From positions 1-26,662 of IMG/VR virus record IMGVR_UViG_3300024339_000070: DNA of 26,662 nucleotides, one strand, 5' to 3'. Under the pieces are notes generated by a model. It had not been told where the DNA came from and did not search any database. It saw only the letters and a list, made by a program, of their open reading frames with translations. This DNA comes from a virus. A program made the translations under genes and the position numbers. Of this stretch, positions 22,659-26,662 are shown piece after piece; positions within the stretch are counted from its first letter, which is position 1, and each line of letters opens with the position of its first letter.

Positions 22659-22872
22659 TCAGTTCTTTAACTGTGTACTTAGAGGCGTGAAGACTAAAGT
22701 AAAGTTTTCACGCCTTTCTAAGTTTATACCTCTTTATGGTATTTCAGTCGAGACTCCTAAAGGACAAGCCGCCACCACAGCAAATTATGATAGAAAATGG
22801 TTAGCCGCAGCACAGTTGGTAGGCACTATTTATAACCAAAATACAAAGGATACAGCGAATGTCAAATTTTAA
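22651..22872 (+). CDS. Small hypothetical protein, 73 aa
   Basis: I do not recognise this protein. It contains LRGVKTKVKFSRLSKF then a beta-like segment (FIPLYGISVETPKGQAAT). It overlaps the previous gene by 8 bases and the next by 14, without a clear ribosome site, so translation is probably coupled. The overlap on both sides with real genes supports it as a true gene, but weakly. Confidence 0.55.
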   Translation: MSDQFFNCVLRGVKTKVKFSRLSKFIPLYGISVETPKGQAATTANYDRKWLAAAQLVGTIYNQNTKDTANVKF

Positions 22873-23827
22873 TAAAGTTAAACAATTTCACGATAAGTTT
22901 GGGTTACCATATGAGGATATACCTCGAAAGTTGCCAGAGGAAGAGCAAAGATTTAGAATCCTTTGTCTGCGTGAAGAGTTGGAAGAGTATGAAACAGCAG
23001 TAGCAAGTGAAGATTTAGAAGAGCAATTTGATGCGCTCATAGACCTAGTCTACTTTGCATTAGGCACTGCGCACCGCAACGGTTTTGAATGGGATAAAGG
23101 TTTTGAGAGAGTACATAAAGCTAATATGTTGAAAACGGTTGACTCGTTCAGACAAAGGAGAGGCTTCGAGCTGGAAGTTACTAAACCAATCGACTGGAAG
23201 CCTCCAGTGTTGAGTGATTTGATAGCGGTTGATACTTGCAGCAAACTAAAACCTAATCAATTTACAGGAAAGTATACAGGGTTGATAACACTTGACGGAG
23301 TTGACGCATCAGGTAAAACCACTCTCGCTAAGCGCATTATTGAGTTGACTGGCGGAGAATATATCCATCTGACGTGGTCACCAGAACTTGAAAAGGTTAT
23401 GCATAACTATCGCACTTCTGCCATACATTATGCTGCAACACTAGCCACCCATACAGTTGTAGTGTTAGAACGTCCTTGGTTATCACATCCCATATACTCT
23501 GAAGTTTACAGAGATGGCAAGATGGAAGATTATACAAGTTGGAGAACGATATGCCAACTTGCGGAAGATGTAGCTATACTGTCAGTGCCTGAAGACATGG
23601 AGCAATGGTATGACAACTATTTGGAGATGGTAGACACCAGAGAAGAATTATTTGCAGAAGAGGAAAATGAACTTATGATTAAAGTATTTCATGAGTTTGA
23701 TAATGTAGGGGCACACGGTGAAGTAACAGATAAGACTATCTATTATGACATGTTTGAGGTAGAAAATAATAGGGAGTTGGATCAATGGATCTTGACTGAA
23801 ATTTTACCAAAATTAAAGGAAAAGTAA
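22859..23827 (+). CDS. MazG-like pyrophosphohydrolase fused to thymidylate-kinase-like domain
   Basis: A 322-residue fusion. Residues 1-100 look like an all-alpha MazG/HisE-type nucleotide pyrophosphohydrolase: LREELEEYETAVASEDLEEQ with acidic metal ligands, then DALIDLVYFALGTAHRNG. The rest resembles dTMP kinase: Walker A GVDASGKTTLAKR (about 147-158), a VVVLERPWLSHPIYSEVYR segment like the ERW...YQ of that family, and a C-terminal helix. Together it could hydrolyse canonical dNTPs and phosphorylate a (possibly unusual) dNMP. The LID-like region is modified, so substrate is uncertain. Ribosome site AAGGA, 8 bases before ATG. Confidence 0.75.
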   Translation: MSNFNKVKQFHDKFGLPYEDIPRKLPEEEQRFRILCLREELEEYETAVASEDLEEQFDALIDLVYFALGTAHRNGFEWDKGFERVHKANMLKTVDSFRQRRGFELEVTKPIDWKPPVLSDLIAVDTCSKLKPNQFTGKYTGLITLDGVDASGKTTLAKRIIELTGGEYIHLTWSPELEKVMHNYRTSAIHYAATLATHTVVVLERPWLSHPIYSEVYRDGKMEDYTSWRTICQLAEDVAILSVPEDMEQWYDNYLEMVDTREELFAEEENELMIKVFHEFDNVGAHGEVTDKTIYYDMFEVENNRELDQWILTEILPKLKEK

Positions 23828-24780
23828 TGGAACATACATATTTAAGAAAAGATACAGGGTTTAGCGTGCAATTTGCTACAACAGACCACAAACCTTCAAT
23901 ATATAGTTTATTGGAAGGTGTTTGGAGTTTTGCAGCAATATTGAAAGGTATAAAGGATAAGATATGGGAGCGTGTGTATCCTGTAGGTGAACTCCCTCCA
24001 GTTGTACAGCTTTGGTATGATATAGGACTGCTGGAATTAGTACCAAGTTCAACAGATGAATCGTTAGTGGCAACGCTTTCTAGTAAAGGTGACGCAGTTT
24101 TTATGATGGAAGACTTGTTAGAATATGAGTTCTCTATGGTCAACCAACAACTTGATACAGATTATCAAACTGATCCAGAGAAGTACAAAAAGTTACGCAA
24201 GGCACTAGGAGACTATTCGCATGTATACTTGAAAGAGTTACATATATGGCTATCAGATAGTATACCTAGAGGTTCACATATTTTAGATTTTGGAGGGGGT
24301 GAAGGGAAGTATCTGCAGTCAGTGCTAAACGCCCATTTTGGTAAAGGTACTACAGGGGTGTTACTCGACAAAGCCCCTAGTTATGCAATAAAGGACAGCA
24401 GGGTTGCACCTTTTGTAAATGTGAAACAATATAATTTCACAGATAATTCTTTTATAGAAGAGTGTAAAGGACGGTTCAAAGCTATAATAATCAGTGAAGT
24501 TCTCCATGTTATGTCACCAGATAGAAGAGTTGAGACGTACAACCAACTATGGGATTTACTAGCACCTGACGGCTTACTATTCATATTAGAACAACATACT
24601 AATCTACGCCTTGACTGGAGAATGTATGATATGACAGAGGGTGGCAGTTGCATCTCTTTACAAGATATGATAGAAGAGGTTCATAGTGTTTTACCAACAG
24701 CGCAACTCCCACTTAAAGAATATATAGAGTTACCTACCCATTATGGGGTAATGTTTGAAAAGAAGGGAGAGAACCAATGA
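23827..24780 (+). CDS. SAM-dependent class I methyltransferase
   Basis: A 317-residue methyltransferase. The Rossmann part starts at about residue 150: motif I HILDFGGGEGKYL, an acidic loop VLLDKAPSY (motif II), and the SEVLHVMSPDRR region followed by LLAPDGLLFILEQ. The N-terminal 140 residues look like a winged-helix/dimerisation module as in small-molecule O-methyltransferases. The substrate is unknown. It starts in TAATG overlap with the kinase fusion gene and overlaps the deaminase-like gene by 4 bases, so it is one operon with the nucleotide-handling genes. Confidence 0.78.
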   Translation: MEHTYLRKDTGFSVQFATTDHKPSIYSLLEGVWSFAAILKGIKDKIWERVYPVGELPPVVQLWYDIGLLELVPSSTDESLVATLSSKGDAVFMMEDLLEYEFSMVNQQLDTDYQTDPEKYKKLRKALGDYSHVYLKELHIWLSDSIPRGSHILDFGGGEGKYLQSVLNAHFGKGTTGVLLDKAPSYAIKDSRVAPFVNVKQYNFTDNSFIEECKGRFKAIIISEVLHVMSPDRRVETYNQLWDLLAPDGLLFILEQHTNLRLDWRMYDMTEGGSCISLQDMIEEVHSVLPTAQLPLKEYIELPTHYGVMFEKKGENQ

Positions 24781-25241
24781 CAACTTCAGCAGTAAAAACC
24801 GCAAAAGTTTGGTTGCGACTAACTTTAGCACGTGATTTGCAACACGAAAATCAATGCCCTCGTGCTACAGTAAAAGCCACTACATATAGTAATAGTGGTG
24901 TGTTGGTCGGTTTTGGGGTGAATACACTACACAAAAGCTTCAATGGTTGCTCTTGCAATGATGGTGTGGATACCAATAAAAAGGGAAGCACTACATGTAA
25001 ATCTGTACATGCCGAACTGGCAGCACTCATAGACACATGGAGTAAAGGAATACTGCAAGAGGAAGTGATTGCCATTGCGGTCACACGCCCACCATGTAGA
25101 ATATGTTGTGCTACTTTGCTTGAAACCTCAATACAGACGATTATTACTACAGACGAATTTGAAGACCGTGATGGCAGTAAAGAAGTATGGGAGAAAGCAG
25201 AAGGCACTTGGATAACACTTAATAAGGAAGAAGAATTATGA
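24777..25241 (+). CDS. Deoxycytidylate deaminase-like zinc enzyme
   Basis: A 154-residue member of the cytidine/dCMP deaminase superfamily. The active-site VHAELAAL (H78, E80) and PPCRICCATLL (C107, C110) form the catalytic zinc site. Extra cysteines (C58, C60, C74) may bind a second, structural zinc as in dCMP deaminases. The reaction would convert dCMP to dUMP or act on a related base or nucleotide. The start overlaps the methyltransferase stop (ATGA) with GGGAGAG upstream. It is somewhat short but has all key residues. Confidence 0.85.
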   Translation: MTTSAVKTAKVWLRLTLARDLQHENQCPRATVKATTYSNSGVLVGFGVNTLHKSFNGCSCNDGVDTNKKGSTTCKSVHAELAALIDTWSKGILQEEVIAIAVTRPPCRICCATLLETSIQTIITTDEFEDRDGSKEVWEKAEGTWITLNKEEEL

Positions 25242-26347
25242 TACACTTAAATTTAGGCTACAACTTTGATACTGAATTACCTGATAAACTTAATGCGCTA
25301 AACCAAAAGTATGGGGTTGAAGGGTACAAAATTAACAAAATTACAGGAGTATATGGTTCTGATAAGGCTCACGCTTGGCTATCTGCCAGACCTGATTTTA
25401 GATTGCCAGAAGTGAGCAAGTTTGAACTACGCACCCATGTACACCGCTTACTAGACAAAGATATAGAGTTCAACTATACTATCAATACATCATATCCTGG
25501 AAGTAAAGAAAGTTTTGCTCCTAGAGTTGGTGAGTTTGTTGATTGGATAGGAACACTTGCCAACATGGGAGTTAAACGCCTAATTGTGGCAAACCCTATG
25601 TTTATTGACATACTTAGCAAGAAAGCCCCAGAGATAGATATAGCTATAGAACTCTCCACTATCATGCATATTGACACCCCTATGCAGATGCAAGCGTTTA
25701 AACAGTTAGACAAGAGAGTGGATAAAGTGGTGAGCAACCTACTCTATAACAGAGACTTCTCAAAATTGGCGACGCTTGCAGGATACGCTAAAGACTTGAG
25801 TTTAGGCTATGAAGTTATGGTGAATGAGTTTTGCGCCACTGGATCTTACAACAATGATGTACCAGTTGGCACTCACTGCATATTTAGAGATAGTTGCTAC
25901 AATTGCCACGCAGAAAATGAAACAGTTGAACACGCTAAGCTGCTCAATAACTACCCAATGGGTGATTGTATGTCAAGCCGTGCGCATGATATAGCAGATT
26001 GGTTGCGCTCTCCTTTCATCAGACCAGAGGATACCCACTTTTATGAAAATATTGGCATACAACATTTCAAAGTGACGGGCAGAACCGCAAAAACTCCATA
26101 TATCTTGCATATTGCTGAAGCGTATTTGAGTGGTAAGTTTGATGGCAATATGCTACAACTGTGGAAACCTTTAGAAACTATATATTCAGATAAAGACGAG
26201 TTGAGCGGTCACAAACATAAACACAACATACCTAATGCTCAATTAGAAGGGTTCATCTCACCATTTGTGAAAGGTGAAATAAATTGCAATAATACTACCT
26301 GTGAAGAATGTTTTTGGTGCGATGAAGTTGCTAGTGGATTAGAGTAA
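25238..26347 (+). CDS. U32-family protein (peptidase U32-like; possible oxygen-independent hydroxylase)
   Basis: A 369-residue U32-family protein. The late core PFIRPEDTHFYENIGIQHFK, followed by a run to AYLSGKFDGNML, and the NLLYNRDFSKL and NEFCATG segments match this family. Relatives TrhP, RlhA and UbiU/V use an iron-sulfur cluster to hydroxylate nucleobases or ubiquinone precursors without oxygen; others are called peptidases. Cysteines include about 214, 220, 223 and 244, and a tail cluster C-X4-C-X2-C-X2-C at 350/355/358/361, possibly a second cluster. Substrate is unknown. It overlaps the deaminase gene (ATGA), so cotranscription is likely. Confidence 0.78.
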   Translation: MIHLNLGYNFDTELPDKLNALNQKYGVEGYKINKITGVYGSDKAHAWLSARPDFRLPEVSKFELRTHVHRLLDKDIEFNYTINTSYPGSKESFAPRVGEFVDWIGTLANMGVKRLIVANPMFIDILSKKAPEIDIAIELSTIMHIDTPMQMQAFKQLDKRVDKVVSNLLYNRDFSKLATLAGYAKDLSLGYEVMVNEFCATGSYNNDVPVGTHCIFRDSCYNCHAENETVEHAKLLNNYPMGDCMSSRAHDIADWLRSPFIRPEDTHFYENIGIQHFKVTGRTAKTPYILHIAEAYLSGKFDGNMLQLWKPLETIYSDKDELSGHKHKHNIPNAQLEGFISPFVKGEINCNNTTCEECFWCDEVASGLE

Positions 26348-26350
26348 CCT

Positions 26351-26482
26351 ATGCATATTACAGACTTCAATTTAGGTGATTATCATGTAGTATTGTTTGA
26401 TGGTAATGGGGAATTGCTATACACTCTAACGCAAGGCACTAGAGAGACCGAAGATAGGTATAAATTAAGAGGTAGACGATGA
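26351..26482 (+). CDS. Small hypothetical protein, 43 aa
   Basis: ATG at 26351, 3 bases after the U32 gene's stop. The product (MHITDFNLGDYHVVLFDGNG, then ELLYTLTQGTRETEDRYKLR) is beta-like with a basic end. It overlaps the next start by 4 bases (ATGA). Its tight packing suggests a true gene. Function is unknown. Confidence 0.6.
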   Translation: MHITDFNLGDYHVVLFDGNGELLYTLTQGTRETEDRYKLRGRR

Positions 26483-26662
26483 CAGAGGGTATTAAAGTAA
26501 CCCTACCAGCTGGTCAGGTATTTCCATCAATCAGGCAAGCATCAAAGCATGTACCGTATTCTGAATCAGTATTAAGAAGAAGAGTTGCACAAGGTATACC
26601 GCTCGATGCACCGAGAGCTATGCCAAAGGATAACAGCAGGAATGATGTGCTTAGGACTTGGA
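26479..26662 (+). CDS. NUMOD1-like protein, partial (runs off the right edge)
   Basis: Starts MTEGIKVTLPAGQVFPSIRQ and contains SKHVPYSESVLRRRV and GIPLDAP. It is a paralogue of the protein at 16451 (APDGTEYSSLREAAKHLPYS, LRRRLELNIPLDIP). 61 codons are visible and the frame stays open. It may be another single-domain DNA-binding protein, or the start of a longer protein with a nuclease domain. The ATG overlaps the stop of the 43-aa gene. Confidence 0.65.
   Translation, partial: MTEGIKVTLPAGQVFPSIRQASKHVPYSESVLRRRVAQGIPLDAPRAMPKDNSRNDVLRTW

Overview
This window looks like part of a tailed double-stranded DNA phage genome. It is fairly AT-rich and densely packed: genes touch or overlap by 1-20 bases, mostly through ATGA, TAATG or TTGA junctions. 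The head genes are of the short- or long-tailed type with a P22-like coat protein. The small PerC/ANR-like regulator, strong sigma-70-type promoters and AAGGAG ribosome sites suggest a Gram-negative, probably gammaproteobacterial, host; this is inference. No integrase, lysis, phage RNA polymerase, tRNA or CRISPR feature is visible.

The window has two divergent arms. On the minus strand, reading from about 14.0 kb to the left edge, come a primase-helicase, a 730-base non-coding region full of short repeats (a candidate replication origin), a HAD phosphatase and an ANR-like regulator. Next are several small proteins of unknown function, including a DUF2786 protein and a tail-anchored membrane peptide. 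The packaging and head cassette follows: terminase small and large subunits, portal (DUF4055), Mu F/SPP1 gp7-type minor head protein, scaffold, P22-like major capsid protein, and then head-completion/connector genes that run off the left edge.

On the plus strand, from 14.3 kb to the right edge, is a replication cassette: an acidic protein with a duplicated helical domain, a DUF2800 nuclease, a NUMOD1-like protein, a DUF2815 single-strand-binding protein, family A DNA polymerase, a stand-alone NrdJ-type TSCPD/zinc protein, a VRR-NUC nuclease and an SNF2-type helicase. Two small genes follow, then a nucleotide-metabolism block: a MazG-like/thymidylate-kinase-like fusion, a SAM methyltransferase, a dCMP-deaminase-like enzyme and a U32-family protein with many cysteines. 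A 43-residue protein and a paralogue of the NUMOD1-like protein end the window.

The most interesting possibility is this last block. U32-family proteins include oxygen-independent hydroxylases of nucleobases (TrhP, RlhA) and of ubiquinone precursors (UbiU/V). Next to a methyltransferase, a nucleotide deaminase, a nucleotide-kinase-like protein and a MazG-like pyrophosphohydrolase, this could be a pathway making a modified deoxynucleotide (for example hydroxylated, then O-methylated) for phage DNA. That is a hypothesis, not something the sequence proves. Other points of interest are the iteron-rich origin candidate, a set of near-consensus promoters that decide start codons, a promoter whose -35 box sits in a terminator loop, and a recurring CAGCGA leader motif.
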